DNA of 17,770 bases from DATMBL01 sp050735975 (GCA_050735975.1 JBOHVS010000193.1:1-17770), one strand, 5' to 3'. Shown: positions 1 through 7,811, counted from the first letter of the stretch. Notes: generated by a model from the sequence alone, not told the origin. Numbers and translations are program-made.

Positions 1-797
1 CGGTCTGGACTGAAATACGCGATTATAGCTCGCACCAGACCTGGGATTGTAAATTCTTCGGAGACAACGTCGGTGCGTAGCCCTAACTCGTCCAAGGTTT
101 TGCTCGTAATCGGGCCGATGCAAGCAATGCGCGCCCTGCCGACGAGCTCACTGACATTGTCGTCAGGAAACATCCGCGCGAAATTAGACACGGTGCTGGA
201 GCTTGTAAAGGTGACCATGTCTATCTCGCCGGCGCTGAACATGCGCCGCAACGGCGAGGTATCGGCGCTCGGCCGGGACGTGCGATAGGCTTCGATCACC
301 TCCACCTCCCCTCCCCATTCGCGAAGCGTTTCCGGCAAGATCTCCCGTGCTTGAGCGGCACGAGGAATCAGCACCCGCTTCCCCCGGATCGCTGCAGGCG
401 TCAAACCCTCAAGGATGCCTTCGGCTTGATATTGTTTGGGAACAAGACAAGGGCGAATTCCCGCGTCTCCAAGCCGCCTTGCCGTCTCAGGACCGATGGC
501 AACGACTTTCAACCCTTCCATCTCTCCCACTTCCTTTTTCAGATGACGCAGTCGGTTCAGGAAATGCTCGACGCCGTTCACGCTGGTGAAAAAAAGCCAG
601 TCATACCTCCGAAGTTCTTGAATGGCGCCATCCAAGGCGGCGTAACTATGCAACGGTTTGATCTCGATCGTCGGAAACTCGATCGCTTCTCCACCGAGGT
701 CTCGAATTCGGCGTGCCAACACTCCTGCCTGCGAGCGAGCCCTGGTCACAACGATGCGCTTTCCTTTCAGGGCCGGTTTTTCTATTTGCGGCATCAT
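1..797 (-). CDS. hemD: Uroporphyrinogen-III synthase, 3' end cut by window edge
   Basis: This enzyme closes hydroxymethylbilane, with inversion of ring D, to give uroporphyrinogen III in the cytoplasm. I translated it by hand; the frame is open from 797 to the left edge (about 265 codons). The N-terminal part reads GKRIVVTRARSQAG, then FPTIEI and WLFFTSVNGVEHF. The second half-domain has VTFTSSSTVSNF, IACIGPIT and, near the end, FTIPGLVRAI, all typical HemD landmarks. Only a few C-terminal residues should be missing. It is the last gene seen of the ccsA-hemA-hemC-hemD operon. The ATG at 797 (or 794) is the first usable ATG after an in-frame stop. Ten sense codons upstream of it also read like coding sequence (IYTLPEELSN), and a repeat element seems to have separated them from the original start at 932. 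The product resembles the HemD half of CobA-HemD fusions, but no CobA domain is present. Confidence 0.9.
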   Translation of the reverse strand, partial: MMPQIEKPALKGKRIVVTRARSQAGVLARRIRDLGGEAIEFPTIEIKPLHSYAALDGAIQELRRYDWLFFTSVNGVEHFLNRLRHLKKEVGEMEGLKVVAIGPETARRLGDAGIRPCLVPKQYQAEGILEGLTPAAIRGKRVLIPRAAQAREILPETLREWGGEVEVIEAYRTSRPSADTSPLRRMFSAGEIDMVTFTSSSTVSNFARMFPDDNVSELVGRARIACIGPITSKTLDELGLRTDVVSEEFTIPGLVRAIIAYFSPD

Positions 798-819
798 GTT
801 CGACAATTCTTCGGGCAAC

Positions 820-930
820 GTGTAAATCGGCAGCGCCGTTTTGGTTCGACAAGCTCACCACGAACGGCGCTTTTGCTAACCCGTTCGCACTGAGCTGTGT
901 CGAAGTGCCAGATCCCGTCGTGTGTAAATC
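820..930. mobile_element. Miniature palindromic insert with 9-bp flanking direct repeats
   Basis: Between hemC and hemD lies an imperfect inverted repeat. The left arm, 843-867, begins GGTTCGACAAGCTCACC. The right arm, 881-909, matches its reverse complement (both carry TTCGACA, AGCTCA and CGAACGG), with a 13-base loop. The 9-mer GTGTAAATC occurs at 820-828 and again at 922-930, bracketing the palindrome like a target-site duplication. The material between the copies is 93 bp and has no coding capacity, so it would need a transposase elsewhere (MITE or REP-like). The TTCGACAAGCTCACCACGAACGG type of arm is, from memory, common in intergenic repeats of many environmental bacteria. The folded arms could also make an intercistronic mRNA hairpin. 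Confidence 0.7.
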
Positions 931-957
931 ATTTGCTCGAGTTTCTCCGTTCCGCCG

Positions 958-1869
958 CTAGCCCGCAGCTAAGATCGCTGCCGCGCCTTCAGCCAACAAC
1001 CGTTCGGCCAATTCCTTTCCTGCTGCAGCCGCCTGTGATGTGGAGGCGACAATCTCACCGCGGCAAAGCACTCGACCCTCAGGGTCGGCTACGACTCCCG
1101 ACATTTCCAGACGGTCCCCGCTGACTTTCGCCAGCGCTCCCACAGGGACATGACAGCCGCCGCCGAGCCGATCTAGAAAGGTTCGTTCCGCCAGCACTTC
1201 CGAATAGGTCTCTTGATGGTGCATAAAACGCAGTTCTTCGCGGAGCGCGCCATCGTCACGCGTTTCCAACGCCAAAGCCCCTTGGGCGACTGCGCTGACA
1301 CAGACCTTTGAATCCAGAAATTCGGCGATCTGGTGCTCCTGGCCGATTCGATTGAGTCCCGCGGCGGCTAGGACGAGCGCATCCATCTCGCCGGCAGCCA
1401 GCTTCTTGAGCCGCGTATCGATATTGCCCCTGATCGGCACAAGCGAAAAATCGGAGCGGTAGTGAGCAATCTGCGCCCGCCTCCTGAGACTCCCGGTGGC
1501 AACCTTGGCGCTCTCCGGCAAGTCTTTCAACGCTAGTCGGTTTCGGCTCACCAGGGCATCACGCGCGTCTTCTCGCTTTGGAACGGCCGCGATTGTTAGA
1601 CCGGCTGCGAGCTCGGTCGGCAAGTCTTTCATCGAATGGACCGCCAAATCGATTTCGCTTCGCAGCAGCGCGTCTTCGATCTCCTTTACAAATATTCCCT
1701 TTCCACCGATGGCCAGAACCGGGGTTTCAAAGAAACGGTCGCCGCTGGTCTTAATGATCCGGAGATCGACCGCAACCTGAGGATTTTGCTGTTCGAGTTG
1801 GCGCTTCACCCAGGTTGCCTGCGCCAGCGCCAGCGTGCTTCCTCGCGTGCCGATCGTTATAGAACTCAT
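958..1869 (-). CDS. hemC: Hydroxymethylbilane synthase (porphobilinogen deaminase)
   Basis: It polymerises four porphobilinogen molecules into hydroxymethylbilane in the cytoplasm. The 303-residue length is normal for the family. Visible landmarks are TRGSTLALAQA at residues 8-18, HSMKDLPTELAAG at 78-90 with the catalytic Asp at 82, GSLRRRAQ near 127, and GGGCHVPVGA with the dipyrromethane-cofactor cysteine at 239. The ATG at 1869 overlaps the stop of the upstream 66-codon ORF (ATGA). A GAGGAG about 10 bases upstream may serve as ribosome binding site. The stop at 958 is followed by a 160-bp gap to hemD that holds the palindromic insert. Confidence 0.97.
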   Translation of the reverse strand: MSSITIGTRGSTLALAQATWVKRQLEQQNPQVAVDLRIIKTSGDRFFETPVLAIGGKGIFVKEIEDALLRSEIDLAVHSMKDLPTELAAGLTIAAVPKREDARDALVSRNRLALKDLPESAKVATGSLRRRAQIAHYRSDFSLVPIRGNIDTRLKKLAAGEMDALVLAAAGLNRIGQEHQIAEFLDSKVCVSAVAQGALALETRDDGALREELRFMHHQETYSEVLAERTFLDRLGGGCHVPVGALAKVSGDRLEMSGVVADPEGRVLCRGEIVASTSQAAAAGKELAERLLAEGAAAILAAG

Positions 1870-2063
1870 CGGCCCGTCGTCTCCTCTAACGAACCCGGTC
1901 CCCGAACGGGAACAGGCAACTGTTTCGGGGACTGGCTGCTTTTTTGTACTGCAAAAAGCTTCAGCTGAAGCTGATCCGCCTCCGCTTTGTGGCGCAGCCT
2001 GTCCTCCTGATCGAAAAAGTATCCTACTTCCCTGAATCCTCCTGTCTCCGCTTGCGACGCCAT
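1866..2063 (-). CDS. Small coupled ORF between hemA and hemC, unknown function
   Basis: I do not recognise this ORF. It encodes 65 residues from ATG 2063 (66 if the GTG at 2066 is used). The ATG overlaps the hemA stop as TGATG, and a strong Shine-Dalgarno GGAGG, written in the last hemA codons, ends 7 bases before it. Its stop overlaps the hemC ATG as ATGA, so it is built to be translated between the two genes. The first half (to about residue 34) is acidic, polar and probably helical. The second half is low-complexity (QKSSQSPKQLPVPVRG) and is encoded by palindromic repeat DNA at 1892-1972. It may be a real small protein, or a translated spacer created by repeat insertion that keeps HemC coupled to HemA. 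Confidence 0.45.
   Translation of the reverse strand: MASQAETGGFREVGYFFDQEDRLRHKAEADQLQLKLFAVQKSSQSPKQLPVPVRGPGSLEETTGR
1892..1972. repeat. Nested palindromes within the hemA-hemC small ORF
   Basis: Three symmetric structures lie side by side. GTCCCCGAA and TTCGGGGAC form arms around a core GGGAACAGGCAACTG (about 1902-1936). GCTTTTTTG/GCAAAAAGC is a hairpin at 1938-1959. AGCTTCAGCTGAAGCT at 1957-1972 is a perfect 16-bp palindrome. On the minus strand the core reads CGAAACAGTTGCCTGTTCCC, close to the arm GAAAACAGTAGCCTGTCCCC at 12668-12687, so it is a diverged copy of that repeat family. Confidence 0.6.
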
Positions 2064-3343
2064 CACTTTTCCTCCAAATTGAAAAGCTTCTTCAGAGCCG
2101 CGATATAAAGAGTATCTTCTTCGCCGTCCGAGTTTCCTCTCAACCGGGTAATCGGTCCATGCAGAATCTTGTTGATCATAGCCACCGTCATATTCTCAAG
2201 TGCCTGTCGCTGCCCTACCGAGAGGTCTTTAAGACTCCCGCTGAGAGATTTCTCGATCTCCTTTTGTCGAATCTCCTCGAGCCGACGCCTGAGGGCGGCG
2301 ATTGTTGGAACCTGCTCCAGCGAGTTCATCCATTGGACGAAGGCCTGCACCTCTTCATGGACAATGCCTTCGGCTTTTTCCGCTTCGTTCGATCGTTCCT
2401 GAAGGTTCTCCTCCGCCACGCTTTTGAGATCGTCGATGTTATAAAGATAAACATTGTCAATCTCATTAATGCGCGGATCAAAATTTCTCCGGTCACCGAT
2501 ATCAATGAAGAACATCGTTTGCTGCTTGCGCTCCTTCAGAACCTTTTCCACGGCCTCGGCATGCACGAGGATATCAGGAGTACCGGTGCAACCGATGACC
2601 AGATCCGCCATCTTGAGATAACGCGGGAAATCCTCGAATAGAATGGGGCTCCCATGGATTCTGCCGGCCAGTTCCACGGCCCGATCGAAAGTACGGTTTG
2701 TCACCATCAAACTTTTGACGCCGCTGCGCTGCAGGTGCCGCGCCATCAAATCTCCCATTTTCCCCGCGCCGATCAACATGACGCTTTTGTCATCGAACCG
2801 GTCGAAAATCCTTTTCGCGAGATCTACGGCAACGGAACTCACGGAAACCGCGCGGCTGGCGATTCCCGTCTCGGTCCGCACCCTTTTGGCGACCGAAAAC
2901 GAACGATGAAACAGACGGTGCAGGACCGCGCCGATCGCCCCGGCCTCTTGAGCGAGGCTGTAATACTCTTTCAACTGACCCAGAATCTGCGGCTCCCCGA
3001 CCACCATGGAATCCAAACTTGCCGCGACTCGGAAAAGATGCCGCACCGCCTCGGCGCCATGATACGTGTAGAGATGCGCTTCGAACCCGTTCTGGCTCCG
3101 GCTGGCCGCATGTCCGGCGAGAAATATCTTAATATCCTCGAATGCTGCCGGACCCTCCTCAGCGGCCGCGACCACTTCCACGCGATTACAGGTTGAAAGG
3201 ATTACGCCCTCTTGGATGGACGAGAACGTAAGCAAACGGTGCAAGGCGTCCTTGACGTGGAAATTTTCGAAGGCGATGGTTTCCCTTACCTCAATCGGGG
3301 CGCTGCGGTGGTTCAGCCCGACTATGACGATTTGCTTATCCAC
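2063..3343 (-). CDS. hemA: Glutamyl-tRNA reductase
   Basis: It reduces the glutamate on Glu-tRNA to glutamate-1-semialdehyde with NADPH, the committed step of C5 tetrapyrrole synthesis. The 426 residues match the family. Landmarks are GLNHRSAPIEVRE at 9-21, LSTCNRVE with the thioester-forming cysteine at 52, SLDSMVVGEPQILGQ from 109, the nucleotide-binding GAGKMG at 192-197 followed by VTNRT, and a C-terminal helical dimerisation domain. The start is GTG at 3343, four bases after the ccsA stop, so translation is probably coupled. The final codons carry the GGAGG ribosome binding site for the next small ORF. Confidence 0.97.
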   Translation of the reverse strand: MDKQIVIVGLNHRSAPIEVRETIAFENFHVKDALHRLLTFSSIQEGVILSTCNRVEVVAAAEEGPAAFEDIKIFLAGHAASRSQNGFEAHLYTYHGAEAVRHLFRVAASLDSMVVGEPQILGQLKEYYSLAQEAGAIGAVLHRLFHRSFSVAKRVRTETGIASRAVSVSSVAVDLAKRIFDRFDDKSVMLIGAGKMGDLMARHLQRSGVKSLMVTNRTFDRAVELAGRIHGSPILFEDFPRYLKMADLVIGCTGTPDILVHAEAVEKVLKERKQQTMFFIDIGDRRNFDPRINEIDNVYLYNIDDLKSVAEENLQERSNEAEKAEGIVHEEVQAFVQWMNSLEQVPTIAALRRRLEEIRQKEIEKSLSGSLKDLSVGQRQALENMTVAMINKILHGPITRLRGNSDGEEDTLYIAALKKLFNLEEK

Positions 3344-3347
3344 GCCC

Positions 3348-4166
3348 CTACTCGAACCTGCCCGCGTGGCGGCTGAGAAAAATCGAATCCCCCCACAAGA
3401 AGTATCCGAGAACCACTGCGAACCCCACCACGGTCAGGACCGCGGCTTTTCTTCCTCTCAGGCCGGCGGTAATTCTGCCGTGCAGAATGGCCCCGTAGAA
3501 AAGCCAGGCAATGCCGGAAGAGATCTGCCGTGGGTCCCACGACCAGTAATCTCCCCACTGGATACCCGCCCAGATACTTCCGGTCAGGATGCCCAAAGTC
3601 ATGAATGGAAAACCCCATACAAGGAGTATGTAGTTGAGACGGTCCAACGCCTCTAGGGGTGGAAATCGCCTCATCAAAGAGGTTATTTTCTTGTGCTTTA
3701 GATAATGTTCCTGGAAGAGATAGATGAGACTTACGCCGAACGCCAATGCAAAAACCGCATTGCCGAGAAAGGCGAGCGTAACATGCAGCGGAAGCCAAAA
3801 AGTTTTAAGCGAGGGCGGAAGCCCCCCCGTCCCGCCGCCCGACGCCAGTGCCGCCAAAGACATTAAAAAAGCCAGCGCGGCGACGATACACCCAAGCACC
3901 GCGACTCGGTATTTGAGCTGCAGGAGCAGATAGCCCGCAACCATCAACCAACTCTTGAACAAAAGCGCCTCGCGGAGTGCCGTGACCGCCGGGTATCCCT
4001 CTTGCGAGAAATGGGCGCCAAGCGCCGACGTGTGGGTTACGAAACCGAACAGGAGCATCGCGGCCGGCAACCCGGACGCGGTGTTCCTAAGGAGAACGTA
4101 AAAAACAAAACTCGCGGTTGCTAGCAGATAAAGGACGGCCGTGGTCTTGAGCAGGATCACATCCAT
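3348..4166 (-). CDS. ccsA: CcsA/HemX-family cytochrome c assembly membrane protein
   Basis: This is a polytopic inner-membrane protein of the family that moves or presents heme for attachment to c-type cytochromes (system II). The 272 residues contain about eight hydrophobic segments. The tryptophan-rich signature WGDYWSWDPRQ is at 204-214. Likely heme-ligand histidines are H128 in LPLHVTLAFLG and H267 near the C-terminus, with H45 and H52 as further candidates. This is the short CcsA/HemX form without a CcsB (ResB) partner in view. Its position directly before hemA, four bases apart, is a common arrangement in deltaproteobacteria-like and Gram-positive genomes. No Shine-Dalgarno is visible before the ATG, which agrees with the near-leaderless promoter upstream. 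Confidence 0.9.
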   Translation of the reverse strand: MDVILLKTTAVLYLLATASFVFYVLLRNTASGLPAAMLLFGFVTHTSALGAHFSQEGYPAVTALREALLFKSWLMVAGYLLLQLKYRVAVLGCIVAALAFLMSLAALASGGGTGGLPPSLKTFWLPLHVTLAFLGNAVFALAFGVSLIYLFQEHYLKHKKITSLMRRFPPLEALDRLNYILLVWGFPFMTLGILTGSIWAGIQWGDYWSWDPRQISSGIAWLFYGAILHGRITAGLRGRKAAVLTVVGFAVVLGYFLWGDSIFLSRHAGRFE

Positions 4167-4177
4167 AAGGCAAGCGT

Positions 4178-4205
4178 ATTATAAGATAACCCGCCGCACC
4201 TGCAA
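4178..4205 (-). promoter_or_regulatory. Promoter of the ccsA-hem operon
   Basis: On the minus strand the -10 box is a perfect TATAAT (4178-4183). A TTGCAG at 4200-4205 sits 16 bp away as a weak -35. The usual start point 6-8 bases downstream falls near 4171, only about five bases before the ccsA ATG, so the message would be almost leaderless. Confidence 0.55.
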
Positions 4206-4295
4206 GCCCATGGTCGAGCGAGCAAATTACGCGATAGAACAATAACTTATTACGAGGCACTTGGTAAGTAAGCTAACCGGATTAAGCGGCATCAT

Positions 4296-4404
4296 CCGTT
4301 CAAACTGTTTAGGCCGTTCAAGCCGTTCCCAATCGCGTAATTCGTCCGAACGCTTTACCCGATCTTAGACGGATTGAACTTTTTGAACTGCTTGAACGGT
4401 CTGG
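4296..4404. repeat. GTTCAA-rich inverted repeat
   Basis: The arm at 4296-4329 (GTTCAAAC-GTT then CCGTTCAAGCC) pairs imperfectly with the arm at 4371-4404, whose reverse complement reads CCGTTCAAGCAGTT followed by GTTCAATCC. It lies in the 306-bp gap between the divergent ccsA and peptide-transport genes. A related inverted repeat sits at 9806-9889. The rest of this gap holds the two promoters listed and otherwise nothing I recognise. Confidence 0.6.
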
Positions 4405-4415
4405 CGACATCAAAA

Positions 4416-4444
4416 TTGACCCATGCTAGCAAAAGAGATATCCT
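4416..4444 (+). promoter_or_regulatory. Possible promoter of the peptide ABC operon
   Basis: TTGACC (4416-4421, five of six matches to the -35 consensus) is followed after 17 bp by TATCCT (4439-4444, four of six). It would start transcription near 4451, about 22 bases ahead of the GTG start. Confidence 0.35.
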
Positions 4445-4472
4445 CAGTCAAAATTTGCGTCGATAAATTTCC

Positions 4473-6029
4473 GTGGCCCATTCGAAGCCTTACCTCTATT
4501 GCTTGCTTGCAATCCTCATTGCATTTTCCAGCGCGTGCTTTTTCTCTTCGCCGGAAGACCCGGCTCCCGGTTATCTCGCGATCGGCATTGAGAGCCAGCC
4601 CACGCACCTGGACCCGCGATACGCCACCGATGCCAACTCGGTGCGCATCAGCGGCCTGATCTACAATTCACTGCTACGCGCCGATGCCAATTCTCAGTTG
4701 CAACCGGAGTTGGCGGAAAGTTGGGAAATGACCGATCAGCAAACCTACCGCTTTTATCTTCGCAAAGGGGTCAGGTTTCACGACGGGAGACCGCTCACCG
4801 CCGCCGATGTAAAACACACTTACGATTCGATCTTAAACCCGAGAAACAGCTCTCCGAGGCGAGCGCCCCTGAAAGTTCTCGCATCTGTCGATCCAATCGG
4901 TCCATATGAGATCCGTTTTCGCCTGTCCGAACCGCACGCCCCATTCTTGGAGCACTGCACGATCGGTATCGTACCGGAAGGCGCATCAGCCACGACCGAT
5001 TCCAAGCCGCCTTTAGGTTCGGGACCTTTCCTCTTGGAAGCGATTCATCCGGGGGAGCGAGTCTTGCTCCGGGCCAATCCCAATTACTGGGAAGGAAAGC
5101 CATCCGTTCCCGGGCTCAGCTTCAAGATCGTTCCAGACGCCATCGTGCGCGTCCTGGAGTTCAAGAAAGGCACGATCCAGTTCTTGCAGAACGACATCGA
5201 GCCGGACATGCTGCCGTGGCTCAAGCGCAATACCGATGGCGTCATCGACATGAAACAAGGCACGACCTTTCAGTACATCGGCATCAATCTTCAGCATCCG
5301 ATCTTACGACACCAAAAGGTCCGGCAGGCGCTCGCCTACGCCATCGACCGCGATGCGATCATCCACCATCTGCTCAAAGATCAGGTTACCTCGGCGAGCG
5401 GATTGTTGTCAGCGCTCCATTGGGCTTATGACGGCGCCGTTCACGTCTGGCCTTACGATCCGGAAAACGCTAAGAAACTACTGGACGAAGCCGGATATCC
5501 CGATGCCGATGGTGCCGGCCCAAACCCTCGCTTTAAGCTGTCATTTAAGACGACGAACCTCGACCTACGACGGCGCATCGCCGAGGCCTTCAAAGAACAA
5601 TTGCAAAGAGTTGGAATCGAGCTGGAAATCCGGACGTATGAATGGGGCACCTTTTACGGCGATATCAAGAAAGGCAACTTCCATCTTTTTTCACTCGCCT
5701 GGGTGGGTATCCTGGATCCTGACATTTATTACAACATATTCCACTCGGCCAGCGTTCCACCGAACGGCAACAACCGCGGCCGATACAGCAATAGCGAAAT
5801 CGATGCCCTCGTAGAACGCGGCCGAAGGGCGACAGATCTGGGTCAGAGAAAAATCGTCTACGGCCAGGTTCAACGAATCCTCGCTCAAGACCTGCCTTAC
5901 ATTCCGCTCTGGTGGTGGAAGAATGTAATCGTACGGAAACCTGAGATTCGCGGCTTCACTCCGTATCCCGACGGCGATTTGATCTCGTTGAAGGCAGTAT
6001 CTTACCGGCCTTCCCATCCTTCAACGTGA
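4473..6029 (+). CDS. Oligopeptide-type ABC transporter substrate-binding lipoprotein
   Basis: This is a family 5 solute-binding protein (DppA/OppA/NikA type) that would capture a peptide, opine, metal chelate or similar ligand in the periplasm. It has 518 residues. A short basic N-terminus is followed by a hydrophobic stretch ending SSAC (Cys 22), a slightly weak lipobox, suggesting a lipid anchor. Family marks are LDPRYATDANSVRISGLIYN from about residue 46, VRFHDGRPLTAADV after 100, and KVRQALAYAIDRDAI in the second lobe. The GTG at 4473 is the first start after an in-frame stop at 4464; no clear Shine-Dalgarno precedes it. Its last four bases overlap the start of the first permease. The ligand cannot be told from sequence. 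Confidence 0.92.
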   Translation: MAHSKPYLYCLLAILIAFSSACFFSSPEDPAPGYLAIGIESQPTHLDPRYATDANSVRISGLIYNSLLRADANSQLQPELAESWEMTDQQTYRFYLRKGVRFHDGRPLTAADVKHTYDSILNPRNSSPRRAPLKVLASVDPIGPYEIRFRLSEPHAPFLEHCTIGIVPEGASATTDSKPPLGSGPFLLEAIHPGERVLLRANPNYWEGKPSVPGLSFKIVPDAIVRVLEFKKGTIQFLQNDIEPDMLPWLKRNTDGVIDMKQGTTFQYIGINLQHPILRHQKVRQALAYAIDRDAIIHHLLKDQVTSASGLLSALHWAYDGAVHVWPYDPENAKKLLDEAGYPDADGAGPNPRFKLSFKTTNLDLRRRIAEAFKEQLQRVGIELEIRTYEWGTFYGDIKKGNFHLFSLAWVGILDPDIYYNIFHSASVPPNGNNRGRYSNSEIDALVERGRRATDLGQRKIVYGQVQRILAQDLPYIPLWWWKNVIVRKPEIRGFTPYPDGDLISLKAVSYRPSHPST

Positions 6030-6949
6030 AGCGATACTTGCTGCAGCGCTTTTTGCTTTTACTTCCGACACTCTTCGGCGCCCTCACGTTGGTATTTTTC
6101 CTGATCCACATGGTTCCTGGCGATCCCATCGAAGTCATGCTGGGAGAAACAGCGAGCGCCGCGGATAAAGAAGAGCTGCGCCGGAATCTTGGGCTGGATC
6201 GCCCCCTGCTCGTCCAGTACCGCGGCTTTCTCAGCGCCTTCGCGCGCGGCGACTTGGGACGATCGCTCTATGAAAATCAAAGCATTAGCGATCTTATTTT
6301 CGCGCGAGTTCCAGCCACCATCGAGTTGACTTTGTGCGCGATGAGCATGGCCGTTTTCATCGCGTTTCCGCTCGCGATTCTCGCCGCGGTCAATAGAGGC
6401 TCCTGGCTCGACCGGGCGGCGCTTCTTTTTTCCCTCCTCGGTCTCTCAACGCCGAACTTCTGGCTTGGTCCCGTGCTGATGATTGTCTTTTCGATTCACC
6501 TGGGCTGGCTTCCGGTTTCAGGTCGCGGCGACTTAACTCATCTGTTTTTGCCCTCACTCACTTTGGGATTTGCGATGGCAGCGATACTAACGCGAATCCT
6601 CCGTTCAAGTTTGCTGCAAGTCATACACGAGGATTACGTCCAGGCGGCGCGAGCGAAGGGCTTGAGTGAAAAGCGGCTCTGGCTGAAACACGTACTGCGA
6701 AACGCGTTGATCTCCGTTATCACCATTATGGGTCTTCAGTTCGGCGGGCTTCTGGCCGGGTCCATCATCACGGAGACCGTGTTTGCCTGGCCAGGTATCG
6801 GCCGGCTTATGGTCCAGGCGATTCAGACGAGGGATTACCCTCTCGTCCAGGGATGCGTCTTGATGATCTCGACCGCCTACCTTGTGGTGAATTTCCTCAC
6901 CGACATCTTCTACCGCCTGGTAGATCCGCGGATCTCGTATGGGAAATAA
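6026..6949 (+). CDS. DppB-type ABC transporter permease
   Basis: This is an inner-membrane channel subunit of an oligopeptide-type importer. It has 307 residues and about six membrane segments, with an N-terminal helix followed by HMVPGDPIEVMLGE as in DppB. The ATPase-contact EAA loop reads YVQAARAKGLSEKRLWLKHV, then LRNALISVITIMG. The GTG start overlaps the TGA of the binding-protein gene (GTGA), so the two are coupled. It would pair with the next gene to make the channel. Confidence 0.93.
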   Translation: MKRYLLQRFLLLLPTLFGALTLVFFLIHMVPGDPIEVMLGETASAADKEELRRNLGLDRPLLVQYRGFLSAFARGDLGRSLYENQSISDLIFARVPATIELTLCAMSMAVFIAFPLAILAAVNRGSWLDRAALLFSLLGLSTPNFWLGPVLMIVFSIHLGWLPVSGRGDLTHLFLPSLTLGFAMAAILTRILRSSLLQVIHEDYVQAARAKGLSEKRLWLKHVLRNALISVITIMGLQFGGLLAGSIITETVFAWPGIGRLMVQAIQTRDYPLVQGCVLMISTAYLVVNFLTDIFYRLVDPRISYGK

Positions 6950-7745
6950 AAGCTGGTTCATCTCCGGATTCGTGGTCCTGTTAATGCTCGCCGCATGCGC
7001 CGTCCTGGCGCCCTGGATCGCGCCGTATGATCCGACGCGGCAAAATCTACATGCGGATCTGTTGCTCCATTCGCGGGACCATCTCTTCGGAACCGACAAG
7101 CTTGGCCGGGACATTCTGAGCCGAATATTGTACGGCAGCCGCATCTCGCTCCTGGTTGGGATTACAACGGTCGCGATCTCATTGTCGATCGGTGTCTTAG
7201 CCGGCTCGTTATCCGGCTACTTTGGCGGATGGGTGGATCAACTTATGATGCGGATGGTCGATATCTTAATGGCGTTTCCCGGAATTCTACTCGCGATCGC
7301 CTTCACGGCGGTCCTTGGCCCGGGGCTCGACCACGTCATTTTGGCGCTTTGTCTGATCGGCTGGACCGGCTATGCGCGCCTGGCACGTGGTGAAATCCTG
7401 TCGCTTAAGGAAAGAGATTTCATCCAGGCCGCGCGATCTCTTGGTTCCAAACCGCGCCGTGTGATTGGATTGCACCTAATCCCCAATCTCCTCCCGCCTC
7501 TGCTGATCCAGGCAACCTTCGGCATGGCCGCCGCCATCATTGCCGAAGGGAGCCTGAGTTTTCTAGGGTTGGGAGTCGAGCCCCCGACGCCTTCATGGGG
7601 CTCGATGCTCAACGAGGGTAGACAATTTCTGTTGGTCGCCCCGCACCTCGCCACTTATCCAGGGCTCGCCATCATGATCACGGTTTTCGCGCTCAATTTA
7701 GTCGGCGACGCGTTGCAGGACCGGCTCAGTGCTCGCGGACGATAG
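6939..7745 (+). CDS. DppC-type ABC transporter permease
   Basis: This is the second channel subunit, 268 residues with about six membrane helices. The N-terminus has APWIAPYDPTRQN and the DppC hallmark HLFGTDKLGRDILSRILYG. The EAA loop reads DFIQAARSLGSKPRRVIGLH, then LIPNLLPPLL, followed by GSLSFLGLGVEPPTPSWGSML. The ATG at 6939 lies 11 bases inside the end of the upstream permease gene. No DppD or DppF ATPase gene follows; the operon ends in an AT-rich palindrome. Confidence 0.93.
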   Translation: MGNKSWFISGFVVLLMLAACAVLAPWIAPYDPTRQNLHADLLLHSRDHLFGTDKLGRDILSRILYGSRISLLVGITTVAISLSIGVLAGSLSGYFGGWVDQLMMRMVDILMAFPGILLAIAFTAVLGPGLDHVILALCLIGWTGYARLARGEILSLKERDFIQAARSLGSKPRRVIGLHLIPNLLPPLLIQATFGMAAAIIAEGSLSFLGLGVEPPTPSWGSMLNEGRQFLLVAPHLATYPGLAIMITVFALNLVGDALQDRLSARGR

Positions 7746-7770
7746 TTGTCCTCCGCCGCTCGCGATCGCA

Positions 7771-7811
7771 GATCTCAAATATCTGAAATCTGAGATTTGA
7801 AATTTGAGATC
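7771..7811. repeat. AT-rich 41-bp imperfect palindrome after the permease operon
   Basis: GATCTCAAAT at 7771-7780 is repeated inverted as ATTTGAGATC at 7802-7811, and the centre (CTGAAATCTGAGATTTGAA) is itself partly symmetric. It begins 26 bases after the dppC-like stop and could form a transcript-end hairpin, though no run of T follows on the plus strand. Confidence 0.55.

Noticed and set aside
351..893. 180-codon plus-strand frame opposite hemD
   Set aside because: It is rich in Arg, Ser and Pro with no motif, and lies opposite a well-supported HemD frame; a shadow.
2159..3196. Two long plus-strand frames (2159-2641 and 2654-3196) opposite hemA
   Set aside because: Antisense to a gene with complete glutamyl-tRNA reductase motifs; no independent protein features.
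3322..3798. 158-codon minus-strand frame overlapping ccsA
   Set aside because: Alternative frame of the same strand as ccsA, lacking membrane segments and family motifs.
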